Source of the DNA: Porphyromonadaceae bacterium UBA7176
Lineage (GTDB): Bacteria > Bacteroidota > Bacteroidia > Bacteroidales > Muribaculaceae
Length of the DNA stretch: 41,219 nucleotides
Reading direction: 5' to 3'
Assembly: GCA_002491245.1 (NCBI GenBank)
Contig: DKVO01000006.1
Location: forward strand, 1 to 41,219
This document shows, one piece after another, positions 7,262 through 15,654 of the stretch (position 1 is the first letter of the stretch; each line of letters begins with the position of its first letter). Both the position numbers and the translations under genes were made by a program. The notes below the pieces were generated by a model that was not told the DNA's origin, searched no databases, and saw nothing but the letters and a program-made list of their open reading frames with translations.

Positions 7262-7490
7262 GGGTTTTTTGGGGGATATCTCCGCGGAGCGTGTGCCTCT
7301 GCTCCCTCACCACCTGGTCTGTGTAGGCACGCGCTTCGCGGTGCGAGTCGTGGGGTTAGGGTCGTGGCCACGCATGTCGCTGCGCTCCATACGTGGTTAA
7401 CCGAGGAGTCTCCGCTCCGCGGAGCTATACAAGAGTCGCGCCCTGTCGTTGCTGATCTTTTGGCACGACTCGGAGCGTCGCGCTCCTATT
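7262..7490. repeat. Hairpin-rich gap with one further H2 REP copy
   Basis: This stretch between the oxidoreductase and DUF1080 genes holds several GC-rich palindromes: CTCCGCGGAG near 7280, CACGCG-CTT-CGCGGTG near 7330-7345, a CCACG/CGTGG hairpin near 7361-7398 and CTCCGCGGAG near 7415-7424. At 7466-7480 lies an H2 element (CGACTCGGAGCGTCG) with the same GGCA and CGCTCCTAT flanks as the copies 2-4 kb away. The hairpins could stabilise or attenuate the mRNA between the two genes. Confidence 0.7.
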
Positions 7491-7491
7491 C

Positions 7492-8922
7492 CTATACGAG
7501 GTTGTAGAATTCTTCCCAGCCTTTGCGAGGGGGCATGCCGCTGAGGAGGGCGTTGGCAAACTGGTTGTTGGTGAACTGCTTGGTGCGCGGATCGAAGTAG
7601 AGCTTGGTGTTGAGCCGCTGTGCGATGACACCGAGGCAGAATACCTGGCTCAGGACGCCGTTGATCTCGAAGGGCGAACGTGTCTTCTCTGTGCCTTGGC
7701 AGGCTCGGATGAAGTTGAGGTAGTGGTTCGACGGGCTCTTGGGCACCTCGGGGAGGCGGCTCTTGATGTCGTTGGCGTTTGCCGAAGGTATCATCGAGAG
7801 GGTGTTGCCGTGGCTGCCGCCCTTGAATGTGAGGTCGCGGCTATAGAGGATCTTGCCGGGGTTGAGCTGGCTCACTGGGGTGTTGCCCTGGTTTGTGGCC
7901 GGTACGTCGGGGTTGTACTCCGACTCGCCGTAGTTGGCCGGCAGAGGGGGCAGGTTGTCGAGGCCGTCGTACCATGTGACGTCGCAGGGAGGCATGCTGC
8001 CGCGTGCGCCGAAGCGGAATTTGATGGTAGACGAGTAGGGGAAGAAGTAGTTGTTGTGTCCCTTGGCGTATGCCATGTCGATTTCGTAGGGCAGTCCTAA
8101 TTCGAGGAACTCGTGGGCTGTGTCGAGCAGGTGCGCTCCCCAGTCGCCGAGTGCTCCCATGCCGTAGTCGTACCAGCATCGCCAGTTGCCCTGGTGGTAC
8201 TTATCGGAATATCCGTGGAAGGTGCATGGGCCGGTCCATGCGTCCCAGTCCATATCGGTGGGCATCTTCTCGCCTCCGGGCATGTGGAGTATCTTCTCGT
8301 CGTAGTTGTGCCAGCGGCGCGGATTGTTCATGTGAGCCGTTATGGCAGTGACGTCGCTGATTATGCCGGCGTCTTTCCAAGCCTTGAACTGGAAGTAGTT
8401 GCCCTCGGAGTGGCCCTGGTTGCCGACCTGAGTGACGATTTCGGGGTGGCGTCGCGCCATCTCCATCATGATTTCGCCTTCGAGGAAGGTGCGGCACATC
8501 GGTTTCTCGAGGTAGATATGTTTGCCGTGCGACAGTGCGGCCATAGCCACGGGGAAGTGCATGTGGTCGGGGACAGAAGCGCACACGGCGTCGAAGTCGG
8601 CCGAGGCTTTGTCGAACATCTCGCGGAAGTCGCGGAAGCGCCGGGCCTTGGGGTACATGTTCATCACTTTCTGTGTGTGGGCGGCGCCCATATCGATGTC
8701 GCACAGGGCAGTGACTTCGACCAGGCCGGTCTTGGCGAACTCTTCGATGTTCTGCTCGCCACGGTTGCCGATGCCGATGTATGCGATTTTAACTTTGTCT
8801 TTCTTGCCCGTACCCCATTCGGTGGAGGTGAGGGGAGTGGCCATAGCACCACCGAAGCCCCCCAGAGCCATGCTTGCGGCCGTCGCACCGACGGTCTTAA
8901 GGAAATTTCTTCTGCTGGTCAT
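7492..8922 (-). CDS. Tat-exported Gfo/Idh/MocA-family oxidoreductase (second of the cluster)
   Basis: 476 residues. The N-terminus is a twin-arginine signal (TSRRNFLKTVGATAASMALGG), so the folded protein with bound NAD(P) is sent to the periplasm. A Rossmann fold follows (KVKIAYIGIGNRGEQN, then DIDMG). The family EKP motif is in IYLEKPMCRTFLEG, and a catalytic-type His is in GALGDWGAHLLDTAHEF. The protein is longer than plain glucose-fructose oxidoreductases (about 350-430) because of C-terminal additions. In glycan clusters such enzymes oxidise a sugar hydroxyl, often C3, or reduce the keto product back. It starts 7 nt after the small membrane protein gene, so it is translated from the same mRNA as the first oxidoreductase. 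Confidence 0.9.
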   Translation of the reverse strand: MTSRRNFLKTVGATAASMALGGFGGAMATPLTSTEWGTGKKDKVKIAYIGIGNRGEQNIEEFAKTGLVEVTALCDIDMGAAHTQKVMNMYPKARRFRDFREMFDKASADFDAVCASVPDHMHFPVAMAALSHGKHIYLEKPMCRTFLEGEIMMEMARRHPEIVTQVGNQGHSEGNYFQFKAWKDAGIISDVTAITAHMNNPRRWHNYDEKILHMPGGEKMPTDMDWDAWTGPCTFHGYSDKYHQGNWRCWYDYGMGALGDWGAHLLDTAHEFLELGLPYEIDMAYAKGHNNYFFPYSSTIKFRFGARGSMPPCDVTWYDGLDNLPPLPANYGESEYNPDVPATNQGNTPVSQLNPGKILYSRDLTFKGGSHGNTLSMIPSANANDIKSRLPEVPKSPSNHYLNFIRACQGTEKTRSPFEINGVLSQVFCLGVIAQRLNTKLYFDPRTKQFTNNQFANALLSGMPPRKGWEEFYNLV

Positions 8923-8929
8923 CAGGTTA

Positions 8930-9178
8930 TTAAGGTTTTTTAGGTTTTTTCTTGAACAATCGGGTTGTAGAGTAAATCAAGAGGCGCACAATCACGCTGA
9001 AGGCGTAGAGGACGGCCGTGAACGCGAGGACGTAGAAGATCGACGTGAACACTTCCTTGGCCGGTGCGCCATAGGTGGCGATAGCGTAGATGTTGAGTAT
9101 GTTTGCCACCACGAATGCTCCGGCAGCGAACCAAAGCTCGGTCTTCTGACGGCGCGATGTGATAATGATATCTTTCAA
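8930..9178 (-). CDS. Small membrane protein with two transmembrane helices
   Basis: 82 residues, no recognised family. A polar N-terminus (MKDIIITSRRQKTE) leads into one hydrophobic helix (about 16-36, WFAAGAFVVANILNIYAIA) and a second (about 45-67), and the chain ends in a strongly basic tail (KKKPKKP). By the positive-inside rule both ends face the cytoplasm. No His or Cys pairs suggest haem or Fe-S binding. It lies 19 nt after one exported oxidoreductase gene and 7 nt before another, so it is made together with them. It could anchor them to the membrane or pass on electrons, but nothing in the sequence proves either. Confidence 0.75.
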   Translation of the reverse strand: MKDIIITSRRQKTELWFAAGAFVVANILNIYAIATYGAPAKEVFTSIFYVLAFTAVLYAFSVIVRLLIYSTTRLFKKKPKKP

Positions 9179-9197
9179 TGTCGTAATGATTTAAGGC

Positions 9198-10493
9198 TTA
9201 TGAAACGATGGTCTGGCGGCGGGTGCCGTAGGGTGCGTAGTCGATCTTGTACTGCTCGGGGAAGGGGAGGATCTCGCCGCGCTCTATGGCGTCGAAGCCC
9301 CACAGGCAGAGGAGGCTCGCGTAGTATCCTTCTTCGGCGATGCGCTCGGGCTGGCGTCCGGTGATGACAGCTTCGACAAAGGCCTCGGTGAGGAGCGATG
9401 TGCCGTCGATAGTTGAGCGTTCGCCGAGGATGTATTCGCCCTTGTTGACGTTCGCGGTCTCGGGGGCCCAGCTTGTGCCGGCGAAAGGCAGCTCGTCGAA
9501 GAGCTCGTTCTCCCACTTGTTGAGCATCTGAATGAACGCAGGCGCAGGTGCAATCTCCTCGAAGTAGTATTTGCTGGCTTCGGGCTCGACGGTGCCGAGG
9601 TTGCCCATTATCTTCTCTTCGAGGCCGTAGAATTTATTTGAGATCACCGAGCCGTAGTTGATCGACTCGCCGGAGTCGTAGCCGAAGATGCAGTGGACGT
9701 TGTCGTGGACCTCGCGGCCGTCTTTCCAGTAAGTGATGCCACCGTGGCCCATCACCCTGTCGGGGAGCTTGCCGAGAGCCCATGTGCCTATCTGGAGCTG
9801 GTGACAACCTAACTCGGACATGAGTCCGCGCGACGACTCTCTGTAGAGTCGCCAGTTGATAAACCGCTCGAGCTCGGGCGAAGGAACGTCGCGGCGCCAG
9901 TCGCCGTTGCGGTTCCAGTATGCCTCGACGTGCGATATTTTGCCGAAAGTTCCGTTGTGGATGAGGTCCATAGCCTTGATGTAGCGAGGGTCGAAGAGCC
10001 TCTGCTGTCCGGAGAAGAAGAGGAGACCGGTTTCGAGGTGGCGGTTGTACATGTTGAAGCACTGCTCCATAGTGTAGCCTATCGTTTTCTCGCAGTATAC
10101 GTGCTTGCCGGCGTCGAATGCGTCCATCACGATGTCGTAGTGGGTGTTGAGCGGCGTTGCGACAACAACAGCCTCGACATCCTTGTCGGCCAGCAAGGCC
10201 CGGTAGTCGCGGTAGACCTTTGCGTCAGGAGCTATCTTCTTTGCGGCCTCTATCGACGGGTCGTATACATCGGCGATGGCCACTATCTCGGCTTTGGGGT
10301 TCTGTGCGATGAAACTCATGAGGAACTGTCCGCGCGAGCCCGGGCCTATGATGCCGAGGCGGCAGCGCTCCTTCTGCGTGTCCCTCACTTCGGAGAATGC
10401 CGAGAGCCAGGGACTTGTCGCTGCGAGCACACCCATTCCGGCAACACCTAAGTTGCGGAGGAACTCGCGGCGATTGATTTTGATGTCATTCAT
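9198..10493 (-). CDS. Tat-exported Gfo/Idh/MocA-family oxidoreductase (first of the cluster)
   Basis: 431 residues with a Tat signal (NRREFLRNLGVAGMGVLAATS). The Rossmann fold reads CRLGIIGPGSRGQFL with acidic IADVYD at the end of strand 2. The lysine motif is VYCEKTIG (EKT rather than the more common EKP), and the putative catalytic His lies in SELGCHQLQIGTW. Same fold as the partner at 7492-8922 but clearly a different subgroup, so the two probably perform different steps, for example oxidation of a glycoside at C3 and later reduction of the freed 3-keto sugar. It begins 9 nt after the branching enzyme gene, so it may be expressed from the upstream housekeeping transcript. Confidence 0.9.
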   Translation of the reverse strand: MNDIKINRREFLRNLGVAGMGVLAATSPWLSAFSEVRDTQKERCRLGIIGPGSRGQFLMSFIAQNPKAEIVAIADVYDPSIEAAKKIAPDAKVYRDYRALLADKDVEAVVVATPLNTHYDIVMDAFDAGKHVYCEKTIGYTMEQCFNMYNRHLETGLLFFSGQQRLFDPRYIKAMDLIHNGTFGKISHVEAYWNRNGDWRRDVPSPELERFINWRLYRESSRGLMSELGCHQLQIGTWALGKLPDRVMGHGGITYWKDGREVHDNVHCIFGYDSGESINYGSVISNKFYGLEEKIMGNLGTVEPEASKYYFEEIAPAPAFIQMLNKWENELFDELPFAGTSWAPETANVNKGEYILGERSTIDGTSLLTEAFVEAVITGRQPERIAEEGYYASLLCLWGFDAIERGEILPFPEQYKIDYAPYGTRRQTIVS

Positions 10494-10502
10494 GATATGC
10501 GG

Positions 10503-12542
10503 TCAGATTGGTTGTTTGCGTGTGCGGCGTTTGCGGAGCACTATTGCAGTTCGCGCCGGGAGGTAGAGCATGAGGCGTCCGAGACCGGCCGGAGTGTAGA
10601 GGGGGTCGGGCACGGTGAAGTGTGTCACACTCTCGTCGACGTTGCCGAAACCGCCGAAACCGGGATTGTCGGTCGACAGGACGGTGACATACGACCCGGC
10701 CGGAGCGAGGATGCCGTAGCCTTCGTAGCTCTTGAAGGGGCTGAAGTTGAAGACGAAGGTGTAGTCGCCGCGCATGAAGGCGAGCACCTGGTCGTCGTCT
10801 TTCTCCCATAGTTTCTGTATCGCTTTCGACTGGAAGTTGTGGACGTGTGCGACAAGACCGACCATAGCGTTGTCGAAAGCGTTGAGGAAGCGGTACTGGA
10901 GGTCCTGTCGGTCGACAAGGTCCCACTGGCGCCGTGCGTATTTGTAGCTCCATCCGTTGCCTTCACGGGGGAAGTCGATCCACTCGGGATGGCCGAACTC
11001 GTTGCCCATGAAGTTGAGGTATCCACCGTTGATAGTCGCGAGTGTCACAAGGCGTATCATCTTGTGGAGTGCTATTCCGCGAGCCACGTCGGGATCTTTG
11101 TCGCCTGTCATCATGTGCCAGTACATCTTGCTGTCGATGAGGCGGAATATCACAGTTTTGTCGCCAACGAGAGCCTGATCGTGGCTTTCGACATACGATA
11201 TGGTCTTCTCGTCGGCGCGTCGGTTTGTCAGTTCCCAGAATATCGATGTGGGATGCCAATCCTCGTCTTTCTTCTCCTTGAGGGTCTTTATCCAGTAGTC
11301 GGGTATGCCCATCGCCATGCGGTAGTCGAAGCCTATGCCGCCGTCTTTGAACGGTATCGCCAGTCCGGGCATACCGCTCATCTCCTCGGCTATGGTAATG
11401 GCTTTGGGTCTTACCTCGTGTATGAGCAGGTTGGCCAGGGTGAGGTATACTATGGCGTCGGTGTCCTGACCGCCGTCGTAGTAGTCGGCATAGCTTCCGA
11501 AAGCTTTGCCGAGGCCGTGGTCGAAGTAGAGCATCGATGTCACGCCGTCGAAGCGGAAACCGTCGAAGTGGTATTCTTCGAGCCAATATTTGCAATTGGA
11601 GAGGAGGAAGTGTATCACCTCGTCCTTGCCGTAGTCGAAGCAAAGCGAGTCCCATGCCGGGTGCTCGCGTCGTCCGGCATCGGAGTGGAAGTACTGGTCG
11701 ACAGAGCCGTCGAGGCGTCCGATGCCTTCGTTTTCGTTCTTTACAGCGTGGCTGTGGACGATGTCCATGATTACGGCTATGCCGCGCTTGTGGGCGTCGT
11801 CGATGAGTTTCTTGAGTTCTTCTGGAGTGCCGAAACGGCTCGAGGGAGCGAAGAAGCTCGACACATGGTAGCCGAAAGAGCCGTAATAAGGGTGTTCCTG
11901 AACGGCCATGATCTGAATTGCATTGTAGCCGTCGCGCTCGACACGGGGCAGGACGTTGCGTCGGAACTCCTCGTATGTGCCGACACCCTCTTTTTCCTGC
12001 GCCATGCCTATGTGGCATTCGTATATCAGCAGGGGAGCGGTGTCGGGTTCGAAGTTTTTGTCGTGCCATACAAATGACCGCGCCGGCTCATATACCTGTG
12101 CCGAAAAGATATGTGTTTCGGGGTCTTGTATCACCCGTGTGGCATATGCCGGAATGCGTTCGCCGCTTCCTCCGGGCCACTCAACAATCATCTTGAAGAA
12201 CTGTCCGTGAGAAATAGCGTCGGCCGGAAAATGACCTTCCCATACTCCGGAGAGTCCTCCGCCGGCTTTACGGAGTTTGAACTGCGGAAGCGCTTTCCAA
12301 CCCGAGAAATCGCCTATGAGCGTTATGCCGGTGGCGTTTGGCGCCCATTCGCGGAATATCCACGAACCGTCGGCCTGGCGATGCAGACCGAAGTATTTGT
12401 GTGCGTTGGCGAAGTCGTCGAGTGTGCCGGCGGTCGCCGTGAGTTCTTTCAGTTTCCGTATGGCGTCCTGATGGCGTCCTTCTATGGCAGTTGCGTAGGG
12501 GGCGAGCCAGGGGTCGTTTTTGAGTATGTTGAGCAATTTCAT
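10503..12542 (-). CDS. glgB: 1,4-alpha-glucan (glycogen) branching enzyme, GH13
   Basis: 679 residues. Makes alpha-1,6 branches in glycogen in the cytoplasm. An N-terminal carbohydrate-binding (CBM48) domain (about 55-160, FREWAPNATGITLIGDFSGW) is followed by the GH13 barrel. Catalytic residues sit in FDGFRFDGVTS (nucleophile Asp), ITIAEEMSG (acid/base Glu) and YVESHDQALVGDK (transition-state Asp). The conserved region DIVHSHAVKNENEG and the overall length resemble the eukaryote-like branching enzymes often seen in Bacteroidetes rather than E. coli GlgB. It lies 20 nt after RNase HI and 9 nt before an oxidoreductase gene. No other glycogen genes are in the window. Confidence 0.92.
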   Translation of the reverse strand: MKLLNILKNDPWLAPYATAIEGRHQDAIRKLKELTATAGTLDDFANAHKYFGLHRQADGSWIFREWAPNATGITLIGDFSGWKALPQFKLRKAGGGLSGVWEGHFPADAISHGQFFKMIVEWPGGSGERIPAYATRVIQDPETHIFSAQVYEPARSFVWHDKNFEPDTAPLLIYECHIGMAQEKEGVGTYEEFRRNVLPRVERDGYNAIQIMAVQEHPYYGSFGYHVSSFFAPSSRFGTPEELKKLIDDAHKRGIAVIMDIVHSHAVKNENEGIGRLDGSVDQYFHSDAGRREHPAWDSLCFDYGKDEVIHFLLSNCKYWLEEYHFDGFRFDGVTSMLYFDHGLGKAFGSYADYYDGGQDTDAIVYLTLANLLIHEVRPKAITIAEEMSGMPGLAIPFKDGGIGFDYRMAMGIPDYWIKTLKEKKDEDWHPTSIFWELTNRRADEKTISYVESHDQALVGDKTVIFRLIDSKMYWHMMTGDKDPDVARGIALHKMIRLVTLATINGGYLNFMGNEFGHPEWIDFPREGNGWSYKYARRQWDLVDRQDLQYRFLNAFDNAMVGLVAHVHNFQSKAIQKLWEKDDDQVLAFMRGDYTFVFNFSPFKSYEGYGILAPAGSYVTVLSTDNPGFGGFGNVDESVTHFTVPDPLYTPAGLGRLMLYLPARTAIVLRKRRTRKQPI

Positions 12543-12562
12543 GGTCGTTGAGGTTAAGTAGT

Positions 12563-13234
12563 TTATTTTCGACCGAAGTCAGCCGGGATTTCTCCCCAGC
12601 TTTCTGTGGGCCATTTTATGATAGGATTGCGAATAGGGCCGTTTGCTGCAAGCCAAGCGTCGGCTCGTGCGAGGAGAGCAAGTGTCTTCTCGGTCTGAGG
12701 CGTGGCTGCGAGGCTTGTTTTGGAGCGTCCGCGGCGTAGCCATGCCAGGGTGTTGCGCGAGTCGGTATAGATCGGCGTCGAAAAATCGCCGGCTTTGGCC
12801 AGCAGTGCCGCCAGATGTATCATGGCGAGGTATTCGGCGATGTTGTTGGTGCCTGTGAGCGGAGTCTTGTCGCCGATGCGGAATATTTCGGCTCCGTCGG
12901 CGAGGCGCACGGCGCGGTATTCCATCGGGCCGGGGTTGCCGGCGCAGGCTCCGTCGACGGCTATGGCATCCATGCGGACTCCCGGCAGGGTGCTGTAGTC
13001 GCGAGCCTGTCGTGCCTTGGGGTCGTAGTCGGGTTTGCGCTGCAGGAGGGCGCGCATGAGGCCGAGCTGCTCACGAGGGTCGCCGCGGTAGGCTGCTGTA
13101 GCCTCGTCGATATCGTCGTATGCCTTGTATTTCGCGCCGGGAAAGTTTGTGACCTGCTCCTGTGCGTCGGGCCAGTTGTCGTAGATGCCGGGGTTATGCC
13201 CGACCCATACTACATAGAATTTGCGGCGCTTCAT
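12563..13234 (-). CDS. rnhA: Ribonuclease HI with N-terminal hybrid-binding domain
   Basis: 223 residues. Cleaves the RNA strand of RNA:DNA hybrids. An N-terminal viroplasmin-like domain (about 1-50, KFYVVWVGHNPGIY) binds hybrids. The catalytic domain has the acidic residues in AVDGACAGNPG (Asp), NNIAEYLAM (Glu), IYTDSRNTLAW (Asp) and, near the end, EIPADFGRK (Asp). The start is the ATG at 13232-13234, which overlaps the stop of the upstream gene (ATGA); a longer in-frame ORF reaching 13378 lies inside that gene and is not used. A large insert between the two domains (about 60-95) is the main variable part. Confidence 0.9.
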   Translation of the reverse strand: MKRRKFYVVWVGHNPGIYDNWPDAQEQVTNFPGAKYKAYDDIDEATAAYRGDPREQLGLMRALLQRKPDYDPKARQARDYSTLPGVRMDAIAVDGACAGNPGPMEYRAVRLADGAEIFRIGDKTPLTGTNNIAEYLAMIHLAALLAKAGDFSTPIYTDSRNTLAWLRRGRSKTSLAATPQTEKTLALLARADAWLAANGPIRNPIIKWPTESWGEIPADFGRK

Positions 13235-14406
13235 GAGAACTGGAGAAACAGGTTTATGTCTACCGCCCGTATGCCTAACAGCCGGGCCACGCGCCGGTTG
13301 ACGCATTTGCCGAGGAATGTGAAGGCAGCTGCCCGAAGGCCGGCGTTGAGTTTGAGTGCGTTTGCCACGCCGTCGCACACCAGGATGTCGTCGAGCATGG
13401 TGGCGAAAGTGTTGCTCAGAGCCATAGCGACAGTGCGAGGCACGGCATTACCTGCGTTTACATAGCACATCCGTGCCGGACTGGCTGAGGTGTCGGATGG
13501 CGACGCGAGGTCGAGGTCGATGATCTGGAGCGAGGGGAATGCGGAGCCGGGGGTACTTGTGAGATCGAAACATATGACACCGCGTTTCATCACTCCTGTC
13601 AAGCTTGCATCGACTACGCCTTCCTGGCCGGCAGCATCGGTGGCTACCACGATGTCGGCGCTGCGCAGAGCATTTTCGAATACCCTTGGGTGGAGTGTGG
13701 AACCGGTTACTCCCGGCCCGAGCAGGCGCAGGGCTTCGCGGAGACGGTACACGTTGTTGTCGAATATGTTTACTATCGCCCCGAGCCCGATGGCGCTATG
13801 GGCGGCTGCTATGGCAGCCATGTCGGCACCGATCACCATCACTTCGCATGGTATGACACCGGCTACACCTCCGAGGAGGATGCCTTTGCCGTGGACGGCG
13901 TCGGCCAGCAGCGACGATGCTATCGCTATGGCTGCCCTTCCGTCGATTTCCTTGAGAATGTCGGCAAACGGTTTACGGCCAGCTTCATCGGGCAGTTCTT
14001 CCAAGGCGAGTGCTATGACATGGCGGCGCAGAAGTGTGCGCAGGACCTCGGTGTCGCTTTCTTCGGCGTGGAGGAATGTCAGCAGGAGCGAGCCTCGTTT
14101 TATCTGGCGTGCATCACTGAGGTCGAGTGCCGGCAGATATATTATGATGTCGGCGGCGAAAGCTTCGGGCCGATCTACTATTTCTACACCGCAACGCGAG
14201 TATGCATCGTCGGAATAGTGGATGTGAGCAGCTGCGCCGCGTTCCATTTTCACCCTGAAACCGCGCGATACAAGTAGCCCGGCTCCTTCGGGGGTGAGCG
14301 GAAAACGGTGGTCGAGCATTCCGCGCGATGCCGGCAGACCTACGATTGCCTGACGAGTCACTGTGGTGGCTTTCAAAACTTCTTCCAAGGGTATGGGTGC
14401 ATCCAT
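13231..14406 (-). CDS. Alanine dehydrogenase / NAD(P) transhydrogenase alpha-like protein
   Basis: 391 residues. Alanine dehydrogenases interconvert alanine and pyruvate with NAD. The N-terminal domain shows the family pattern (HRFPLTPEGAGLLVSRG, SDDAYSRCGVEIV). The C-terminal part has FDLTSTPGSAF and NAGNAVPRTVAMALSN, the usual substrate-pocket region. Odd: where related proteins have a Gly-rich NAD loop (GxGxxG), this one reads VMVIGADMAAIAAAHSAIG, so two of the three glycines are missing. The start ATG at 14404-14406 is 11 nt after the shikimate kinase stop; the longer ORF reaching 14751 overlaps aroK and its extra residues look like a shadow. The gene may encode an enzyme with changed cofactor use. 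Confidence 0.8.
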   Translation of the reverse strand: MDAPIPLEEVLKATTVTRQAIVGLPASRGMLDHRFPLTPEGAGLLVSRGFRVKMERGAAAHIHYSDDAYSRCGVEIVDRPEAFAADIIIYLPALDLSDARQIKRGSLLLTFLHAEESDTEVLRTLLRRHVIALALEELPDEAGRKPFADILKEIDGRAAIAIASSLLADAVHGKGILLGGVAGVIPCEVMVIGADMAAIAAAHSAIGLGAIVNIFDNNVYRLREALRLLGPGVTGSTLHPRVFENALRSADIVVATDAAGQEGVVDASLTGVMKRGVICFDLTSTPGSAFPSLQIIDLDLASPSDTSASPARMCYVNAGNAVPRTVAMALSNTFATMLDDILVCDGVANALKLNAGLRAAAFTFLGKCVNRRVARLLGIRAVDINLFLQFS

Positions 14407-14417
14407 ATCGGGGTGTG

Positions 14418-14984
14418 TTATTCGTTGGTAGGCAAGGAGAGTCCGGCTTGGTGGAGCATGGCGGAGAAGGCCGCGCAGCTCGACTCTATCTGTTCTTCGT
14501 CTTCGAGTTGGCCGGAATCGAATATGAGATGGGCGCGGCTGTAGTGTGGTCTGCGTTCGCTCATAAGCCTGTCGATGTATGCTTCGAGAGCCGGCTTGTT
14601 GTCGAGTAGGGCGTCGACGAGAGGGCGTTGTCCCGGGGCGAGGGCGAGGCGGCGGATTGTAACCTCGGTCGGAGCCTGAAGCCAAACGACGGTGCCGTGG
14701 GCGAGCATATAGTCCATATTGTCTGAGTGGCATGGCGTGCCTCCCCCACATGCGACTATCGCGTTCTCGGAGGTCACAGACCGTAGAACGTCACTTTCGG
14801 CTGCCCTGAAATAATCTGCGCCTCGCCTGTCGAAAATCTCGCTCACGCTCATCCCCTCGCGTGTCTCTATGGCCTGATCGAGGTCGATGAAGCGGCACGC
14901 CGGGAAACGGGCGCACAGGGCCTTGCCCAGTGTCGTCTTTCCCGACGCCATGAAGCCTATGAGGTAGAGGGGGCGCTGCGGCAT
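14418..14984 (-). CDS. aroK: Shikimate kinase
   Basis: 188 residues. Phosphorylates shikimate at the 3-OH with ATP, step five of the chorismate pathway, in the cytoplasm. Walker A is GFMASGKTTLGKAL (about 10-23). Shikimate binding: FIDLDQAIETREGMSV (Asp pair), IFDRRGADYFRAAE (Arg) and VACGGGTPC. The lid Arg lies in PGQRPLVDAL. Slightly longer than the usual 170 residues because of an acidic C-terminal tail. Its ATG overlaps the mscL stop (TAATG), which indicates translational coupling. Confidence 0.95.
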   Translation of the reverse strand: MPQRPLYLIGFMASGKTTLGKALCARFPACRFIDLDQAIETREGMSVSEIFDRRGADYFRAAESDVLRSVTSENAIVACGGGTPCHSDNMDYMLAHGTVVWLQAPTEVTIRRLALAPGQRPLVDALLDNKPALEAYIDRLMSERRPHYSRAHLIFDSGQLEDEEQIESSCAAFSAMLHQAGLSLPTNE

Positions 14985-15412
14985 TATTTCTTGCTCAGGA
15001 GATCGCGTATTTCGGTGAGAAGTTTAACCTCTTCGGTTGGTTCAGCCGGAGCAGCCGGAGCTTCGGGTTCGGGGGCAGGCTGGCGTTTGAGCTTGTTGAT
15101 GAACTTGATGGCCACGAAGATGCATAAGGCTATGATCACGAAGTCGAACACCGTCTGCACGAAAGCGCCCCATGTGATTGCAACCTCGGGCGTGACGATT
15201 TCCTCGCCGTTCTTAACTCCTTGCTGGATAACCCATTTGTAATCGCTGAAATTGATGCCTCCGGTAAGCATGCCGACAGCCGGCATGATGATGTCGTTGA
15301 CGAGCGAAGTTACGATTTTGCCGAAAGCAGCGCCGATGATGACACCGACAGCCATGTCGACAACATTGCCTTTCATGGCAAATTCTTTAAACTCGTTCAG
15401 GAATTTTTTCAT
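14984..15412 (-). CDS. mscL: Large-conductance mechanosensitive channel
   Basis: 142 residues. Homopentameric inner-membrane safety valve that opens under high membrane tension. N-terminal amphipathic helix and TM1: FKEFAMKGNVVDMAVGVIIG then AAFGKIVTSLV. The periplasmic loop holds GGINFSDYKWVIQ, and TM2 is FDFVIIALCIFVAIKFINKL. The C-terminal bundle (about 115-142) follows a Pro/Glu-rich linker. It is the first gene of the packed minus-strand series mscL-aroK-ald-rnhA-glgB and has its own promoter 53 nt upstream. Confidence 0.96.
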   Translation of the reverse strand: MKKFLNEFKEFAMKGNVVDMAVGVIIGAAFGKIVTSLVNDIIMPAVGMLTGGINFSDYKWVIQQGVKNGEEIVTPEVAITWGAFVQTVFDFVIIALCIFVAIKFINKLKRQPAPEPEAPAAPAEPTEEVKLLTEIRDLLSKK

Positions 15413-15465
15413 CGCAGATATTCTTAAAAATTAGGTAAAAGCGCGATAAGGCAATCTTACTCACG

Positions 15466-15496
15466 CAAAAATATAAAAAAAAACGCTTTTATCAAA
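15466..15496 (-). promoter_or_regulatory. Promoter of mscL
   Basis: Minus strand TTTG (15496-15493) and TATTTTTG (15473-15466) with 19 nt between them, a full consensus match. The predicted leader is about 45-50 nt before the ATG at 15412. Confidence 0.82.
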
Positions 15497-15654
15497 ATAA
15501 TATATACATCTGCGTGAAAATAAAAGTTCACAGATTGTGGATGACTCGGGTATATTAAAACAGAAACAGAGCTGTCATCACGACGCCCTGTCCCTAATAC
15601 ACAATTATCTATAAAACAACTATTTAATGTCCATGATATCTGACATGACCTATT

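Noticed and set aside
13235..13378. N-terminal extension of RNase HI by 48 residues
   Set aside because: The added part lies inside the preceding gene and has no family similarity; the ATGA overlap gives a better start.
14407..14751. N-terminal extension of the alanine-dehydrogenase-like gene
   Set aside because: It overlaps aroK in another frame and consists of Arg/Pro/Ser-rich shadow sequence.
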